Made by a program: the position numbers and the translations under genes
Part shown: in pieces, positions 21,901-47,600 of the stretch
How the letters are laid out: each line of letters opens with the position of its first letter
Position numbering within the stretch: position 1 is the stretch's first letter
Source: Streptomyces sp. NBC_00683
Lineage (GTDB): Bacteria > Actinomycetota > Actinomycetes > Streptomycetales > Streptomycetaceae
NCBI RefSeq assembly: GCF_036226745.1
Contig: NZ_CP109013.1
Span: forward strand, 7,316,001-7,380,000
Reading direction: 5' to 3'
Length of the DNA: 64,000 nucleotides
Notes under the pieces: model-generated
The model's input: the letters and a program-made list of their open reading frames with translations, nothing else
The model's database searches: none
What the model was told of the DNA's origin: nothing

Positions 21901-22012
21901 TGGGTTCGCGTGACGCCGCGGTGAGTTCGCGGTTCTCCACCCGGAGCCGCTCCGTCTCCTTCAGAGAAGTACGCAGCGCCTTGACGTAGTCCTCCATGGA
22001 GGCGGCGGCCAT
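6977..22012 (-). CDS. Type I modular polyketide synthase PKS-C, three modules
   Basis: The 5011-residue synthase has an N-terminal coiled-coil docking domain ([18 protein letters not shown] region), then module C1 KS-AT-KR-ACP (about residues 32-1497), C2 KS-AT-KR-ACP (1519-2951), C3 KS-AT-DH-ER-KR-ACP (2972-4926), and a C-terminal docking tail ending [15 protein letters not shown]. There is no thioesterase, so the chain must pass on, most simply to PKS-D. All three ATs are malonyl type. The start at 22012 is set by GAGGAG seven bases upstream and by the docking motif; an in-frame extension into PKS-B is an artefact. The PKS-B stop and this ATG are one base apart, implying translational coupling. 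It is the last gene of the A-B-C operon, ended by the palindrome at 6933-6974. Confidence 0.95.
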   Translation of the reverse strand: MAAASMEDYVKALRTSLKETERLRVENRELTAASREPIAIVSMACRYPGGVRSPAELWDLIDAGADAVTAFPADRGWRVDTADEAASGGFLDGVAQFDSGFFGISPREALAMDPQQRLLLETSWEAFEHAGILPPRLKDSRTGVFVGAAPSGYGMGLQATDAGQAYTLAGGATSVLSGRVAYAFGLVGPAVTVDTACSSSLVAMHLACQALRAGECSLALAGGVTVIATPDVFGAFSVEQGLAADGRCKSFAAAADGTGWAEGVGLVLLERLSDARRNGHQVLAVVRGSAINQDGASNGLTAPNGPSQQRVIRQALANARLTGADVDVVEAHGTGTRLGDPIEAQALLATYGRERGDGGEPLWLGSVKSNIGHTQSAAGVAGVIKMVMAMQNEVLPATLHVDEPSQHVDWSAGAVELLTEPRPWPAADRPRRAGVSSFGISGTNAHVILEQAPESVESKPVTEPSVIRPGLVPWLVSAKSADALQPQIERLREFVAERPELDPVDVGWSLATTRAALEHRAVLAGDTTLATGVAVEGRTAFLFTGQGSQRAGMGLGLYEQFPVFAEAFDAACARLDIRLQRPLRDVLTDGTDLDHTVWAQASLFALEVALFRLVESWGVAPDVLLGHSLGEITAAHVAGILDLDDACTLVAERGRLMQALPTGGGMLAVQATEADVADSGLDIAAVNGPNSVVLSGTTEAIERYAAECAERGRRCSVLSVSHAFHSALMEPMLDEFATVLAGLTFNPARIPIVSNLTGAIAGPGLMQEPEYWLRQVRQAVRFADGLAALEAMGVTRHAEFGPDGVLSAMAQDTATEAEFIPLLRKDHEETATALIATGRLWTSGADVNWTAMFAGWGGRAVDLPTYAFQRERYWPKDVTHAVGGQAEDTAFWDAVEREDLEVLAGLESALPALSAWWRQRQERSTLDSWRYRIVWKPLDLPSGGSLDGTWLVVTSGPAADFGALLRTAGAQVVELAVGEEDTDHERLAGRVHEVLDGVRPSGVLSLTGLDDRPLPGTVLPVGAALTVALVKAMSALGITAPLWTVTSGAVGVGRSDRLEHPGQAQVWGLGRVVGLELPALWGGLIDMPGTLDDAAGSRLVAALASGAEDQVAVRGPGVYARRLVRAGAADGFAPGGPDGEWRGRGTVLVTGGTGALGTEVARWLARSGVEHLILLSRRGREAPGADELVAELADLGVTASVLAGDVADREFVRRALERVPAGSALTGVVHAAGAGDVTPLDTAGVDDFARVVAAKVGGAMCLDEVLEDTPLDFFVLFSSIAGVWGSGGQSAYAAANAFLDALAVTRRSRGVVATAVSWGAWAGAGMAGGPEMAALLRRRGLRVMAPELAVAALGQALRADDTCVTVADVEWAAFAPAFTVGRARPLIDDIPEARPVLEAASAAEPGDASPLARTLAGQPENEQLRFLLDVVRRHIASVLGYQGHTDIAADAPFKNLGFDSLTAVELRNRLTAETGLPLPSGLVFDHPTPQALAARLRTTLLGTRPSGDEPAAPAGVTGDEPVAIVAMSCRYPGRVASPEDLWRLVADGVDAVTGLPTDRGWPQAEPSAAASWAGGFVTGAADFDNGLFAVSPREAFAMDPQQRLLLEVSWEVFERAGISPRAVHGSRTGVFVGTSGQDYVGILASGEQDTEGHRGTGNSASVLSGRIAYTFGLEGPAVTVDTACSSSLVALHLAAQTLQRGECDLALVGGATVMSTPTAFAEFSRQLGLADDGRCKSFAAAADGTGWSEGVGVLLVERLSDARRNGHEVLAVVRGSAINQDGASNGLTAPNGPSQQRVIRQALANARLTGADVDVVEAHGTGTRLGDPIEAEALLATYGRERGDGGEPLWLGSIKSNIGHTQSAAGVAGLIKMVMAMRHGVLPATLHVDEPSPQVDWSAGAVELLAEARSWPEAERPRRAAVSSFGISGTNAHVILEQAPESVEREPVAEQPSVMRPGLVPWVVSAKSEPALRAQVERLRSFTADRPKLDPVDVGRSLATTRAALEHRAVLAGDTTLATGVAREGRTAFLFTGQGSQRAGMGLGLYEAFPVFTEAFDAACARLDVRLERPLRDVLTDGVDLDRTAWAQAGLFALEVALFRLVESWGVTPDVLLGHSLGEISAAHVAGILSLDDACVLVAERGRLMQALPEGGGMLAVQVAEADVADSGLDIAAVNGPNSVVLSGTTEGIERYAAQCAEQGRRFNVLSVSHAFHSALMEPMLDAFATVLAGLTFHPAEIPVVSNLTGAVADPGVMQQPEYWLNQVRQAVRFADGVTTLEAMGVTRYVELGPDGVLSAMAQDTTADAQFIPILRKDRDETHTTVTAIGQLWASGVDVDWPAVFTGWGGRVVDLPTYAFQRERFWPELSLTSAAGGGGELVDAAFWDAVEREDLEELAGLESALPALSAWRQRHQERSTLDSWRYRVTWKPLDSLSSSAVLTGVWAVVGNEDPEVSAALEAAGATVVGVPAEEVSGLPDLAGVVLSASGWAETLAVVQGLSEVTAPLWVLTRGAVSVGGSDRLGHPDLAAVWGLGRVAALEFPQRWGGLVDLPEVLDARAGARLVGVLAAGGSEDQVAVRGSGVYGRRLARAVPAAVVGEGWQPSGTVLVTGGTGALGAEVARWLAGRGVPHLVLTSRAGVAPEGLAEELSGLGAQVTVAACDVADRDALATVIASAPEKWPLTGIVHTAGLDLPQRLEEATPEAFASVLRAKVEGTKHLDELTRDLPLDLFVVFSSIAATWGSGGQAAYAAGNAFLDAWVQYRHDSGLPGTSVAWGPWAGAGMAVQGETEQVLRRRGLLPMDPVLAVRALAAAVDGQESCVTVADMDWTVFTPAFTSSRPSTLLSDLPEAADALRTTSSGGAEPGLLQRLLDAPHVERARILLDLVRDRAATVLGHAGADAVEPGRAFRDLGFDSLMAVELRNLLTADTGLSLPATLVFDHPSPTVLSDHLLSQFFDGSAAQPDMSRPVLTTGSDEPVAIVGMACRYPGGVTSPEQLWDLVATGSDGITPFPDDRGWPTGLVDATAALGGFVHDADEFDAALFGISPREALAMDPQQRLLLEAAWETLESAGMNPRSLKGHSVGVFAGASPSGYGSTGVAGAEGHLLTGTANSVISGRLAYVFGLEGPAMTVDTACSSSLVALHLAAQALRTGECDLALAGGVTVMVTPGAFAEFDRQDGLASDGRCKSFASAADGTGWAEGVGLLLVERLSDAKRNGHHVLAVMRGSAVNQDGASNGLTAPNGPSQRRVIHQALTNAHLTGADIDLVEAHGTGTRLGDPIEAQALLATYGQTRGDNHEPLWLGSIKSNIGHTQAAAGVAGIIKMIMAMRHGLMPATLHVDQPTPQVDWSAGAVELLTEARPWPETDDRPRRAAVSSFGISGTNAHVILEQAPAPEPQPIVPTRQAPGLVPWMISAKSEPALQAQIERLRSFVADRPQLGTADVAWSLATTRATLEHRAVLTKDTTLATGTAREGRTAFLFTGQGSQRPAMGLELYAAFPLFAEAFDAICARLDVRLERPLRDVLTDGTDLDRTMWAQAGLFALEVALFRLVESWGVTPDVLLGHSLGEITAAHVAGILDLDDACVLVAERGRLMQALPEGGGMLAVQATEAHVADSGLDIAAVNGPNSVVLSGDLDAINRYAAECADQDRRFNVLLVSHAFHSALMEPMLKEFADVLDGLTFHPAEIPVVSNLTGAIAEPGLMQEPDYWLRQVRQPVRFADGVTALEAMGVTRYVELGPDGVLSGMAQDTAADAEFVPVLRKDRDETDTALTAISRLWATGTDVDWTAVFSGWGGRVVDLPTYAFQRERFWPQPGVFGGDAGALGIEDAGHALLGSVVALADADGVLLTGRLSVDAQPWLADHVVLDRIVVPGTALVEMALRAGQEVDCGLLRELVLRAPLVLPESGALQVQIRVESPDPSGDRPVHIHGRAEGTDEWTLHASGSLAEQTGPHPDFGLSVWPPQGADAVDVDGFYEALAGVGFGYGPAFQGVQAAWRDASGVYAEVTIAEPADGFGIHPALLDAALHPSGLILSNGTETDGPRLPFAWSGVELFAVGATTLRVAIRPEDESVTVQAADGTGAPVAVVRSLVSRAVSAEQLSTAGRGDDALFAVEWVEVSPDAAASGEPSEAPAWTVLAAGDGPVEQVLGEVLHDVQEWLSEERPDHTRLAVVTHGAMSAGSGAVVDPVGAAVWGLVRSAQSEHPDRIVLIDTDPTTEQQLDLALLAGVDEPQVAIRGGALLVPRLTRAGGGGLVLPDHDWHLLPGTDGTLESLHIETADTLPLENGQVRIEVRAAGVNFRDVLLGLGMYPEPGTMGSEAAGVVLETGPGINDLAVGDRVFGFFDGGFAAQAVTDRRLLVRVPQGWSWAQAAAVPLVFATAWYGLHDLAEVRSGESVLIHAAAGGVGMAALQLARHWGLEVYATASPAKWPTVTANGVDPSRIASSRDLDFEERIRTATGDQGIDVVLNSLAGEFVDASLRLLAPGGRFVEMGKADVRHNLDVPYFAFDLTDAGTERMGQILGEVVALFEQGVLEPLPLTVWDVRQAVTAWRHMAQAKHIGKNVLTLPARPNPDGTVLITGGTGTLGGLLARHLATQHGIRHLLLLSRQGPDAPGAADLTTELTELGAQTRIVACDAADRDALAAVLADIPTEASLTGVVHAAGVLDDGIFTALTQERLETVLRAKATAATNLDELTRDTDLAMFVLYSSASATFGTPGQANYSAANAYLDALATHRRTQGLPGLSLAWGMWEQTSTMTGALAHTDRARATTAGTTLSTTQGLALFDAALTHPTAHLVPINLDLASPPSTDAEIPPLVRGLLRRPVRRAVSTAAQAGPSLGDRLAGMPASQRDSVLLDLVVASSAVVLGHASPDAIGADRPFKDLGFDSLTAVELRNLLNGAAGLRLPATLVFDHPTPAALAKRLLDELVPQDRTPAETLLDELARMEAGLAELTAGETGLTAGERTTVRSRLEVMLARIQGGERRPDGADGRDLETATADTIFALIDEELGG
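7235..13095 (-). other. PKS-C module C3: KS-AT(malonyl)-DH-ER-KR(B)-ACP
   Basis: KS lies at about 13095-11840 with the active-site TACSS. AT (about 11585-10590) has GHSLGE and HAFH, indicating malonyl-CoA. DH (10530-9700) has its catalytic His in [10 protein letters not shown], where the usual Gly of HxxxGxxxxP is Asp (codon 10415-10417), and the second motif [11 protein letters not shown] (9195-8325) has the nucleotide-binding [11 protein letters not shown] (8295-7730) has the LDD of B-type reductases and intact Ser, Tyr and Asn. ACP has GFDSL near 7340. If DH is active the module yields a fully saturated methylene (C11 in the inferred numbering). Confidence 0.88.
13160..17455 (-). other. 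PKS-C module C2: KS-AT(malonyl)-KR(A)-ACP
   Basis: KS is at about 17455-16200 and AT at 15930-14930 with GHSLGE and HAFH (malonyl). KR (14205-13680) keeps its Ser, the Tyr in GQAAY and the Asn. It lacks LDD and has the Trp of A-type reductases (ATWGSGG). ACP has [10 protein letters not shown] near 13270. Predicted product: an A-type hydroxyl at C13. Confidence 0.88.
17520..21915 (-). other. PKS-C module C1: KS-AT(malonyl)-KR(A)-ACP
   Basis: KS is at about 21915-20660; its first motif reads IVSMAC instead of IVGMAC. AT (20395-19390) has GHSLGE and HAFH (malonyl) and is almost identical at DNA level to the AT of PKS-B and close to that of module D3. KR (18575-18040) is intact and A-type (GVWGSGG, no LDD). 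ACP has GFDSL near 17630. Predicted product: a hydroxyl at C15. Confidence 0.88.
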
Positions 22013-22013
22013 T

Positions 22014-25000
22014 TCAAGCTCCTCGATCTGTCTGTCCGTGCGACTCCGGATCGCCGAGAGCGAGCCTGAGCAGGCTCTCGCCGTCCATCGAGTCGATCGA
22101 ATCCTGGATGTCCGGTTCCGGGTCCGTCCCGTCGTCCGGACTTTGGTCCGCGGCGAGCCGCAGCAGCGGGGCGATGAGGCCGGCGTCGGCCAGGCGGGCC
22201 AACGGGATTCCCCGCAGGGCCCGGCGGATCGCCGCGGCGCGTTCCTCGTCGATCTCCTCGCCGCTGTCCGGGAACATCTCGGCCCGCAGCAGGCCGGCGA
22301 CGGCGCGTGCACTGGGGTGGTCGAACAGCAGAGTGGTGGGCAGGCGCAGGCCGGTCTCCGTGGCCAGTCGGTCGCGTAGTTCGACGGCACTGAGGGAGTC
22401 GAAGCCGAGGTCGCGGAAGGCCTTGTCGGCTGTCACGGCCTCGGGTGACGGGTAATGCAGCACGTCTGCGGCGTGCCGCTGCACGACACCGACGAGAGCC
22501 GCTTCCCGCTCGTCGCCGTCCAGGGTCGCGAGCCGCGCGCGCAGCCGGGTGGCGAGTGCGCCGTCCGGTTCCGTGGCGGCGGCCGTCAGCTGTGCGACCT
22601 CGGGGATGTCGTGGATCAGCGGGCGTTCGCGGCTGGCGCTGAACGCCGGGAGGAAAGCCGCCCAGTCGACGTCGGCGACCGTCACGCATCCGTCGTCGGC
22701 GAGCAGTGCCGGGCCCAGCCTGCGGACCGCCGACCCGGGCACCATCGCCCGCAGACCGCGGCGCCGCAGATACTCGGAGGCGTCGGCCCCGCCGGCCATT
22801 CCCTCGCCCGCCCACGGCCCCCAGGACACCGATGTCGCGACGGCGCCTCTCGCGCGCCGGTTGGTCGCCAGCGCGTCCAGGTAGGCGTTCGCGGCCGCGT
22901 AGGCGCCCTGTCCGCCGCTGCCCCAGACCCCGGCGATCGAGGAGAACAGCACGAAGAAGTCCAGGGGTGTGTCCCCGAGCGCCTCGTCGAGCAGGCGCGC
23001 GCCCTCGGCCTTGGCGGCCATCACCCGCGCGAAATCCTCCGGGCCCGAAGAGGCCAGCGGGGTCGGGTCGCCCACGCCGGCCGCGTGGATCACCCCCGAG
23101 GGGTGGTACCGGTCGACGACCGACCGTACGAACTCGCGGTCCGCGATGTCGCCGGCGACGACCGTCACCGCCGCCCCGGCGCTCTCCAGCTCGGCCACGA
23201 GCCGGTCGGCGCCAGGCGCCGCCGGGCCCCGCCGCGAGACCAGGACCAGATGCCCGGCTCCGGACCCAGCCAGCCACCGTGCGACCTCGCAGCCCAGCCC
23301 TCCGGTGCCGCCGGAGATCAGCACGGTGCCGCGGCCCTGCCACTCTCCCGCAGGTACGCCGCCGGAGCGCGCCAGCCGCCGGACGAACGCGCCCGCCGGA
23401 CGCAGCGCGACCTGGTCCTCGACGCCGAAGGCAAGGACCTCGGCGAGACGCTCACCCGAGGCGGCGTCACCGACGTCGACCAGGCCGCCCCACATCTCGG
23501 GAAGCTCGAGCCCCGCCACCCGGCCGAGGCCCCATACCTGCGCCTGGTCGGTGTCGACCGTCTCGCCGTCGTCGACGGCGATTCCGCCGGAGGTGATCCA
23601 CCAGACCGGCGCTCGGACGCCGCCGTGCCGCAGCGCTTCCACGGTGGCCAGCATGCTCGTGACCGACGCGGGCGGGACGGGACCGCCGGTGCCTTCGCCG
23701 GCGGTCAGCGCGGCGAAGGACAGCACGCCGGCGGGCTCGCCGCCGTCCGCACACGCCTCGGCCACGCGCTTCCGGAGGCCTGCCGCGTCCGCCCGTACCG
23801 TGACGACGTGCGCGCCGGCGTCGGTGAGCGCTCGTACGCACCGTTCGGCCACTTCGGAGTGTTTCGTCGAGCCCGGCAGCAGCGCCAGCCAGGTGCCGCC
23901 CAGAACCGGCGCGGACATGGCGGGCTCCGCGGGTTTCCACACCACGGAGTACCGCCACGGGTCCGCCGAGATGTTCACGGACGGCTGCGGCCAGTACTGC
24001 TGGTGCTGGAAGGCGTACGTCGGCAGGTCGACGACCCGGCCGCCCCAGCCGGCGAACACGGCGGGCCAGTCGACGTCGGCGCCGGCTGTCCACAGCCGGC
24101 CGACCGCCGCCAGGAAGGTCTCGACCTCGTCCCGCCCTTTGCGGAGCACCGGCGCGAGCACGGCGTCACCGGTGGTCTCCCGGACCATGGCCGACAGGAC
24201 CCCGTCAGGGCCGAGTTCCAGGTACCGCGTCACGCCGAGGTCGCCCAGGGCCGTGACACCGTCGGCGAAACGCACGGTACGGCGGATCTGGTCCAGCCAG
24301 TACTCCGGCTGCTGCATGACACCGGGTTCGGCGATCGCCCCGGTCAGGTTCGACACGACCGGGATCCGTGCCTGGTGGTACGTCAGACCGTCCAGCACGT
24401 CGGCGAATTCCTTCAGCACCGGTTCCATCAGGGTGGAGTGGAACGCGTGCGACACGGACAGGACGGTGAACCGGCGTCCCTGATCGGCGCATTGGGCCGT
24501 GTACTGCTCGATCGCGCCCGAGTGACCGGAGAGGACTACGGAGTTGGGGCCGTTGACGGCGGCGATGTCCAGGCCGGAGTCCGTGACATCGGCCTCGGTC
24601 GCCTGCACCGCCAGCATGCCTCCGCCGGTGGGTAGTGCCTGCATGAGGCGGCCGCGTTCGGCGACCAGGGTGCAGGCGTCGTCCAGGTCGAGGATGCCTG
24701 CCACGTGGGCTGCGGTGATCTCGCCCAGGGAGTGGCCCAGGAGCACGTCGGGGGTGACGCCCCAGGACTCCACCAGTCGGAACAGTGCGACTTCGAGGGC
24801 GAAGAGGCTCGCTTGTGCCCAGACGGTGTGGTCCAGGTCGGTGCCGTCGGTGAGGACGTCGCGCAGCGGGCGTTCCAGCCGGGCGTCGAGCCGTGCGCAG
24901 ACCGCGTCGAAGGCTTTTGCGAACACCGGGAACTGTTCGTACAGGCCCAGTCCCATGCCTGCACGCTGTGAGCCCTGGCCGGTGAAGAGGAACGCGGTAC

Positions 25001-26603
25001 GGCCTTCGCCCGCGACACCGGTGGCGAGGGTCGTGTCCCCGGCCAGCACCGCACGGTGCTCCAGCGCGGCCCGGCCGGTCGCCAGCGACCAGCCGACGTC
25101 CACCGGATCCAGTTCGGGACGCTCCGCCACGAACTCCCGCAGCCGTTCGATCTGCGGCTGCAACGCGTCCGCCGACTTCGCCGACACCAGCCACGGCACC
25201 AGCCCGGGACGTAGCACCGACGGCTCGACGGCCTGCACGGTGGGAGGTTCTTCCAGGATGACGTGCGCGTTGGTACCGCTGATACCGAACGAGGACACCG
25301 CCGCACGGCGCGGCCGGTCCGCTGCAGGCCACTCCCGCGGTTCCGTCAGCAGCTCCACCGCGCCCGCCGACCAGTCCACCTGCGGCGACGGGGCGTCCAC
25401 GTGCAAGGTGGACGGCAGCACACCGTGCCGCATGGCCATGACCATCTTGATCACGCCGGCGACGCCCGCCGCGGCCTGGGTGTGGCCGATGTTCGACTTG
25501 ACCGACCCCAGCCGCAACGGCTCGTCGCCCTCACCTCGCTCCTGGCCGTAGACCGCCAGCAGCGCCTGCGCCTCGATCGGGTCGCCGAGCCGTGTACCGG
25601 TGCCGTGCGCCTCCACGACGTCCACGTCCGCGGGGGCCAGGCGCGCACTCGCCAGGGCGTCACGGATCACCCGCTGCTGCGACGGGCCGTTCGGTGCTGT
25701 CAGGCCGCTCGACGCGCCGTCCTGGTTCACCGCACTGCCCCGCACCACCGCGAGAATCCGGTGGCCGTTGCGCCGCGCGTCCGACAGCCGCTCCACGAGG
25801 AGTACGCCGACGCCTTCGGACCAGCCCATCCCGTCGGCGGCAGCTGCGAACGACTTGCAGCGGCCGTCCGGGGCGAGGCCCTGGTCGACGCCGAACGCCC
25901 CGAACACCTCGGGGGTGGCCATGACGGTGACGCCGCCGGCGATCGCCAGGTCGCACTCACCGGCCCGCAGCGCCTGGCACGCCAGGTGCAGCGTCACCAG
26001 TGACGAGGAGCAGGCGGTGTCGACGGTGACGGCGGGCCCTTCCAGGCCGAAGGAGTAGGCCACGCGGCCGGATGCGGCGCTCCCCGCCGTGCCGGTGGCC
26101 AGGTACGCCTCGCTGCCGGCCGGCATCTCGCCCGCGCCGACCATGTAGTCGTGATACATCTGGCCGACGTAGACGCCGGTACGGCTGCCGCGCAGCGTCG
26201 TGGGGTCGACGCCGGCGGACTCCATCACCTCCCAGGCGGTCTCCAGCAGGAGGCGTTGCTGGGGATCCGTGGCCAGGGCCTCACGCGGGGACATGGCGAA
26301 GAACGCCGCGTCGAACCGGCCGGCGTCGTGCAGGAATCCGGCCTGGCGGGGGCCGTCGGCCGGTAGCCGGCCGAGGTCCCAGCCGCGGTCGGCGGGGAAG
26401 CCGGACAGGCCGTCGCCGCGCCTGTCGAGGAGACGCCACAGGCCGTCGGGTGAGGTGACTTCGCCGGGGTACCGGCAGGCCATGCCCACGATCGCGACGG
26501 GCTCGCGCATGCGTTCGTCCAGGTCGCGGAGGTCCTGGCGGGCCTCACGCAGATCGGTGGTCGCCTGCCGCAGGTAGCGCAGCAGCTCTTCGGTGGTGGC
26601 CAT
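22014..26603 (-). CDS. Type I modular polyketide synthase PKS-B, one module
   Basis: This 1529-residue single-module protein has an N-terminal docking coiled coil ([18 protein letters not shown]), KS (about 33-453), AT (537-871), KR (1091-1268), ACP (1358-1441) and a long C-terminal tail with a helical docking motif, [17 protein letters not shown] has GHSLGE and HAFH, so malonyl-CoA; KR is intact and A-type ([11 protein letters not shown]). The ATG at 26603 is preceded by GGGAG. It follows PKS-A by 17 bases and is joined to PKS-C by a TGA-A-ATG arrangement. Its C-terminal docking motif differs from those of PKS-A, PKS-C and PKS-U and matches the [17 protein letters not shown] N-terminus of PKS-C, which fixes the B to C transfer. 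Predicted product: an A-type hydroxyl at C17. Confidence 0.95.
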   Translation of the reverse strand: MATTEELLRYLRQATTDLREARQDLRDLDERMREPVAIVGMACRYPGEVTSPDGLWRLLDRRGDGLSGFPADRGWDLGRLPADGPRQAGFLHDAGRFDAAFFAMSPREALATDPQQRLLLETAWEVMESAGVDPTTLRGSRTGVYVGQMYHDYMVGAGEMPAGSEAYLATGTAGSAASGRVAYSFGLEGPAVTVDTACSSSLVTLHLACQALRAGECDLAIAGGVTVMATPEVFGAFGVDQGLAPDGRCKSFAAAADGMGWSEGVGVLLVERLSDARRNGHRILAVVRGSAVNQDGASSGLTAPNGPSQQRVIRDALASARLAPADVDVVEAHGTGTRLGDPIEAQALLAVYGQERGEGDEPLRLGSVKSNIGHTQAAAGVAGVIKMVMAMRHGVLPSTLHVDAPSPQVDWSAGAVELLTEPREWPAADRPRRAAVSSFGISGTNAHVILEEPPTVQAVEPSVLRPGLVPWLVSAKSADALQPQIERLREFVAERPELDPVDVGWSLATGRAALEHRAVLAGDTTLATGVAGEGRTAFLFTGQGSQRAGMGLGLYEQFPVFAKAFDAVCARLDARLERPLRDVLTDGTDLDHTVWAQASLFALEVALFRLVESWGVTPDVLLGHSLGEITAAHVAGILDLDDACTLVAERGRLMQALPTGGGMLAVQATEADVTDSGLDIAAVNGPNSVVLSGHSGAIEQYTAQCADQGRRFTVLSVSHAFHSTLMEPVLKEFADVLDGLTYHQARIPVVSNLTGAIAEPGVMQQPEYWLDQIRRTVRFADGVTALGDLGVTRYLELGPDGVLSAMVRETTGDAVLAPVLRKGRDEVETFLAAVGRLWTAGADVDWPAVFAGWGGRVVDLPTYAFQHQQYWPQPSVNISADPWRYSVVWKPAEPAMSAPVLGGTWLALLPGSTKHSEVAERCVRALTDAGAHVVTVRADAAGLRKRVAEACADGGEPAGVLSFAALTAGEGTGGPVPPASVTSMLATVEALRHGGVRAPVWWITSGGIAVDDGETVDTDQAQVWGLGRVAGLELPEMWGGLVDVGDAASGERLAEVLAFGVEDQVALRPAGAFVRRLARSGGVPAGEWQGRGTVLISGGTGGLGCEVARWLAGSGAGHLVLVSRRGPAAPGADRLVAELESAGAAVTVVAGDIADREFVRSVVDRYHPSGVIHAAGVGDPTPLASSGPEDFARVMAAKAEGARLLDEALGDTPLDFFVLFSSIAGVWGSGGQGAYAAANAYLDALATNRRARGAVATSVSWGPWAGEGMAGGADASEYLRRRGLRAMVPGSAVRRLGPALLADDGCVTVADVDWAAFLPAFSASRERPLIHDIPEVAQLTAAATEPDGALATRLRARLATLDGDEREAALVGVVQRHAADVLHYPSPEAVTADKAFRDLGFDSLSAVELRDRLATETGLRLPTTLLFDHPSARAVAGLLRAEMFPDSGEEIDEERAAAIRRALRGIPLARLADAGLIAPLLRLAADQSPDDGTDPEPDIQDSIDSMDGESLLRLALGDPESHGQTDRGA
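22280..26505 (-). other. PKS-B module B1: KS-AT(malonyl)-KR(A)-ACP
   Basis: KS is at about 26505-25245, AT at 24992-23990 (HAFH near 24440), KR at 23330-22800 ([10 protein letters not shown] cofactor loop, with Ser in place of the common Thr; catalytic Tyr in GQGAY), and ACP centred near 22400 with [10 protein letters not shown]. No DH remnant lies between AT and KR. The stretch between AT and KR is the usual structural KR half-domain. Confidence 0.88.
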
Positions 26604-26620
26604 TTCGCGCTCCCGGCTGC

Positions 26621-43090
<16,470 letters not shown>

Positions 43091-43238
43091 CTGAAGGAAA
43101 CCCCATTTCCGAGGACGACGCAGCGGTCGGCTGTCGTTTGCCGAAGACCTCATGAACAGACCCCGGTCGGGGGGAAGGCTAGTCACCGCAGAGGGCGGGA
43201 ACCAACCCCTGCCAGGCTGGTCAGACCCCCGAGAACTC

Positions 43239-43285
43239 TAGGGGTGGCATTTAGGGGTTGACGTCGTCCGTCTTTCTCATACGCT
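43239..43285 (+). promoter_or_regulatory. TAGGGG direct repeat abutting a -35/-10 promoter for the second P450
   Basis: TAGGGG occurs at 43239-43244 and 43252-43257 (13-base step). The next base begins TTGACG (43258-43263), a good -35 box, and 16 bases later lies TACGCT (43280-43285), a fair -10 box. An activator on the repeat would touch RNA polymerase directly. The site lies in the 247-base region divergent from PKS-A and might act on both transcripts. The remaining bases up to PKS-A show no second clear promoter. Confidence 0.55.
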
Positions 43286-43337
43286 TTTGCCGCTGCTTCC
43301 GATCGGATTGGCTGGGCGACAAGTGGACAATGCCCGA

Positions 43338-44537
43338 ATGCTTTTCGACCTGACTGACCCGGCCCTGATGAACGACCGGTACAACTATTATCGGCGGCTG
43401 CGGGAAACAGAGCCGATCCATCATTCACCGCACGGCTTCTGGACACTCGCCCGCTACGCCGACGTCGATGCCTTCCTGCGCGCGCCGCAGACATCGGCGG
43501 CCGTCCCCGAGGACCCCCTGTTCACCGCCCTGCGCGGCGGCCGGGACGCCCCCGCCATGCGCAGCATGCGGCGGTGGATGGTGGTGAAGGACGGCGCCGA
43601 GCACCGGCGGCTGCGCCGCCTGGTGGCCCGGGCGCTCACTCCGAACGCCGTCGAGGGACTGAGGCCGGAGATCCACCGGATCGTCAGCAGCCTGATCGAC
43701 GAGCTGGGCGAGGGCGAGATCGACCTGATCGGCCAGTTCGCCACGCCGGTGCCGATCGCCATCGTCTGCGGGCTGCTCGGCATCCCGGTCGAGGACGCCG
43801 GGCGCTGTCTGGAGTGGACGAACGCCATCGCGAACATCGTCGACCCCCTCATCACCCCGCAGATGCGCATCGCGATGAACCGGGCGGAACCCCAGTTCAA
43901 CGCCTACATCCGGGAGCAGATGGAGCTCCGGCGCAGCCACCCACGCGACGACGTCCTCTCCATGCTGATGCGGAAGGACGCCAACGGCGACGGGCTGAGC
44001 GACGAGGACGTCATCGCCCAGGTGCTGCTGCTGTTCAACGCCGGCCACGAGACCACGGTCAACGTCATCGGGAACGCGATCCACTCGCTGCTCACGCACC
44101 CGGACCAGCTGCGGATCCTGCGCGAGCACCCCGAACTCGTCGAACCCGCCTTCGAGGAACTCGCCCGGTACAACGCCACGGTGCAGATCATCGCCCGGCA
44201 GCTGAGCGGCGACCTGGTCCTCGACGGCACCGTCATCCCGGCAGGCTCCTCGGTGCTGGGCATCACCGGGTCCGCGCACCGCGACCCGGCCAGATTCGAG
44301 GAACCGGACCGGCTGGACGTGCGCCGCACCGGGGTGAGGTCGCTCGCCTTCGGCTCGGGCCCGCACGCCTGCATAGCCGCGATGCTGGGCAAGGCGGAGG
44401 TCTCCATCGCCCTGACCGAACTCCTCCGGCGGTACGAGACCATCGAGTTCGCCACGGACGACCTGCGGTGGCACACCCGCTTCAGCTTCGTCCTCGGGCT
44501 CAAGAGCCTCCCGCTGCGGGTCGCGTACCGCCGGTAG
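43338..44537 (+). CDS. Cytochrome P450 monooxygenase, second copy
   Basis: The 399-residue soluble P450 has I-helix AGHETT (235-240), K-helix EELAR and haem loop FGSGPHACIA (338-347) with Cys345. It is distinct from the P450 at 1442-2680 and is no recent duplicate of it. Expected role: an oxidative tailoring step, site unknown. The start is uncertain: ATG at 43338 gives a normal N-terminus (MLFDLTDPALM), GTG at 43323 or TTG at 43287 would add 5 or 17 residues, and none has a strong ribosome site. It is the only complete gene on the + strand, lying between PKS-A and PKS-D. The promoter at 43258-43285 carries the TAGGGG repeat. It is convergent with PKS-D, separated by two hairpins. Confidence 0.92.
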   Translation: MLFDLTDPALMNDRYNYYRRLRETEPIHHSPHGFWTLARYADVDAFLRAPQTSAAVPEDPLFTALRGGRDAPAMRSMRRWMVVKDGAEHRRLRRLVARALTPNAVEGLRPEIHRIVSSLIDELGEGEIDLIGQFATPVPIAIVCGLLGIPVEDAGRCLEWTNAIANIVDPLITPQMRIAMNRAEPQFNAYIREQMELRRSHPRDDVLSMLMRKDANGDGLSDEDVIAQVLLLFNAGHETTVNVIGNAIHSLLTHPDQLRILREHPELVEPAFEELARYNATVQIIARQLSGDLVLDGTVIPAGSSVLGITGSAHRDPARFEEPDRLDVRRTGVRSLAFGSGPHACIAAMLGKAEVSIALTELLRRYETIEFATDDLRWHTRFSFVLGLKSLPLRVAYRR

Positions 44538-44551
44538 CCGACCGAGGTTGA

Positions 44552-44571
44552 GCTCGGGCTTCAGTCCGAGC
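44552..44571. terminator. Small hairpin downstream of the second P450
   Basis: Six-base arms GCTCGG and CCGAGC enclose an eight-base loop. It lies 15 bases past the P450 stop and precedes the stronger hairpin at 44609-44634. It may contribute to transcription stop but is weak alone. Confidence 0.35.
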
Positions 44572-44608
44572 ACGTCCCCGTGATCGCCCGGCCGCCACCG
44601 CGACCGGC

Positions 44609-44634
44609 CGGCGGTGGGCCGTAGCCCACCGCCG
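44609..44634. terminator. Strong hairpin between convergent P450 and PKS-D genes
   Basis: The perfect 11-base stem CGGCGGTGGGC/GCCCACCGCCG has a CGTA loop. It stands 72 bases beyond the P450 stop and 8 bases beyond the PKS-D stop, so it can serve as a two-way terminator for converging transcripts. There is no T tract, which is common for Streptomyces terminators. Confidence 0.7.
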
Positions 44635-44641
44635 ATCACCC

Positions 44642-47600
44642 TCAACCGAGTTCCTCCAGCCACCTGCTGACCGCCATGGCGGTCGTCCCGCCGTGCTCGC
44701 GCATGATCGTGAAATGGTTGCCCGGCACGTCGACAGCCGTGTGCGGCAGGCTCCAGGAGGCCCGCCAGTCCTCTTCGCGGTTCCACTCCCCGATCGGCTC
44801 CGACGCCCGCACCACGAGCGTCGGAGCCTGGATGGCCCGGGGCTGGAACAGCGCGAACATCCTGCCGTACCAGGCCTGCGCGGTGAGGCGGATGTCGTTC
44901 ATGGGCACGTACAGGTCCTCACGCTGGAACATGCCGTCGTTGAGCTCGTTCTTCCACTCCTCGTACACCGGCTGGTCCAGCTGGTAGGCGTCGACGAGGA
45001 CGACACCGGCCGGCACGACGCCCATCTGTTCCAGCCGGTAGGCGAGCGCGTGGGCGAACAGACCGCCGCCGGAGTGTCCGACGATCACGAACGGGTCGTC
45101 GCCCACGCTCTCCAGCAGGGTCTTCGCCTGCCAGGTCAGCACCGCGTCGGGGCCGGACGGCAACAGCTCGCCGTCACGGTAGCCGGGCACCGGAAGCGCG
45201 ATGACGTCGCGCTCCCCGCGGAACGGCGTGGCGAACCGGGCGAACTCATGAGGTCCGGCCACAGCTGAGGTGCCGCACTGGCCGATGATCCGCAGCCGCC
45301 CGTCACCACGGGCGAGGAAGACAGGAGCCGGCGACACCTCGAGTTCGTCGGGGTCCTCGAACTTCGGGCGGAAGCTCGCCGCCTCCATGAGGAACTCCAT
45401 GAACTTGCCCAATCTGTCCTCGCGCGCGGCCTCCTGCAGCAGCGACCGCAGGATTCCACCGCCGCGCGATCCGGCGTCGGGGCCTGCCTCGGCGTCGTCG
45501 GTGTCAGGGCCGAGCAGTATCTGCTGCACGTGTGCGGCCAGTGCGGCTGGTGTCGCGTGCTCGAACACGATCGCACTGGACAGCGGCACACCGGTGGCGA
45601 CCTGCAGCGCATTGCGCAGCTCGACCGCAGTCAGGGAGCTCATACCCAACTCGAGGAACTCGCGGTCCGGCTCGACCGCCTCCACGTCCGGATAGGCGAG
45701 TACGGCGGCCGTGTGTGCCCGGACCAGGTCGAGGGTCGCTCGGCGCCGCTCGGCGCGTGGCAGCTTCTCCAGCCGCTCGCGGAGGTCGCCGGGACCGTCG
45801 CCCTCACCGGCCGTCGTGCCGATGCCGCGCAGGCGGCGCACCTCGGGCAGGTCGCTGAGCAGGTGCCGGTCACGGTCCTCCGTGTATGCGGCGGCGAACC
45901 GGGGCCAGTTGACGTCGGCGACGACCACGCCGCCGGCGTCGGACCGGACCGGAAGCCGTCCGAGGACACCCGCCGCGGCCTCCGGCGGCATCGCCCGCAG
46001 GCTGCTCTGCCGCAGCCACTCCAGCTCTTCCGGATCACCGGCGGCGGAGTCCGTCCACGGCCCCCAGGCCACCGAGACCGCGGCAGCTCCCCCCGCGCGC
46101 CGGTATGCGGCCAGGGCGTCGAGGTAGGCGCCGGTGGCCGAACGGGTCACCTGCCGGGCGTCCCCCCAGACCCCGCTGACCGAGGCCAGCAGCACGAACG
46201 CGGTCAGGTCGAGATCGATGGTGAGCTCGTGCAGGTGCCGGGCACCGGCCACGACGTGGTCGATCACGTCGATCCCGGCGGTGCCCAGAGCCGACGGCTC
46301 GGTGTCCGAGGCGATCTCGGGCGCATACACGACGGCGGCCAGCGGCTGCTCGCCGGGGATCTCCGCGAGCACCCGTGCCAGAGCGGCACGGTCCGCCGGT
46401 TCGCAGCCCACGACCGTCACCTGCGCCCCACGCCCGGTCAGGTCGGCGACCAGTTCGGTCACGCCGCGGCCCGCCGCGCCCTCCCGTCCGGTGAGCAGCA
46501 GGTGCCGCACCCCGTTGTCGGCGAGCCAACGTGCCGTTCCCGCACCGATCACGCCGGTGCCGCCGACCACCAGTACGGTCCCGGATTCGGGCCAGCGGAC
46601 CGGCTCGCCGTCGGTCACGGGGTTCGCCACGTCCGGCACCAGCCGGGGCACCCGCATCTGCTGGTCACGAATGGCCAGTTGCTCGGGTCCGGCCAGCAGC
46701 GCGGCGGTGAACAGCGGCCAGTGACGGGCAGCCGGCTCCTCGGGCAGGTCGATCAGGCCGCCCCAGCGGTCCGATCCGGCGCGGTCGATCGCACGGCCGA
46801 GGCCCCAGAGGAGCGCCTGTGCGGGATTGCGGACCGGGTCGGACGCACCGGTCGACACCGCGCCCGAGGTGACGCACCACAACCGGGCGTCGATACCGGC
46901 GTCGCGGAGCGCGTGGGTCAGCTCCAGCGTCCCCTCGACTCCCGCCCTCTCGTCGCTCGCGCCGAGCGACATCAGCGACACCACTCCGGCGAGCCGGTCG
47001 GATTCGACGAGTGCGTGCTTCAGCTGCTCCGTGAGGCCCTGCCGTGTCATGCGGGCACCGTCAACAGGCAGGCGCACCACGGTGGCGCCGGCGTCGGCCA
47101 GTGCGGCAGCGATCTCGGTCCGCGGCTCGTCGATCGACGTGACGAGCAGCCAGGTACCGGGGTTGCCCGTGGCGACCGGCAGATCGGCGCTCGGCTTCCA
47201 GACGATCCGGTAGCGCCACGAGTCGAGCAGCGAACGCTGCTGGTGACGCTGTCGCCACTCGGACAGGGCGGGAAGAGCCGATTCGAGTCCGGGCAGTTCC
47301 TCCAGATCCCCGCGCTCGACGGCGTCCCAGAACGGGGCGTCCGCCATATCGGCAGCGGTCGTCTTCACCGGCTGCGGCCAGTACCGTTCGCGCTGGAAGG
47401 CGTACGTCGGGAGCTGGGTGCGGTGGCCGTTGAGTACGGCGGGCCAGTTGACGTCGATGCCGGCCTTCCAGGCCTCGCCCAGGGAGGTCAGCACTCGGCG
47501 CAGCCCGCCTTCGTCACGCCGCAGCGTGCCCAGTACCGCAGCTTGGACGTTCGCCGCGTCGAGGGTCTCCTCGATGCCGACCGTGAGTACCGGATGCGGG

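Noticed and set aside
22013..22390. In-frame N-terminal extension of PKS-C to 22390
   Set aside because: It overlaps the ACP and docking tail of PKS-B in another frame, is rich in Cys, Arg and Pro, and precedes the proper docking motif and its ribosome site at 22012.
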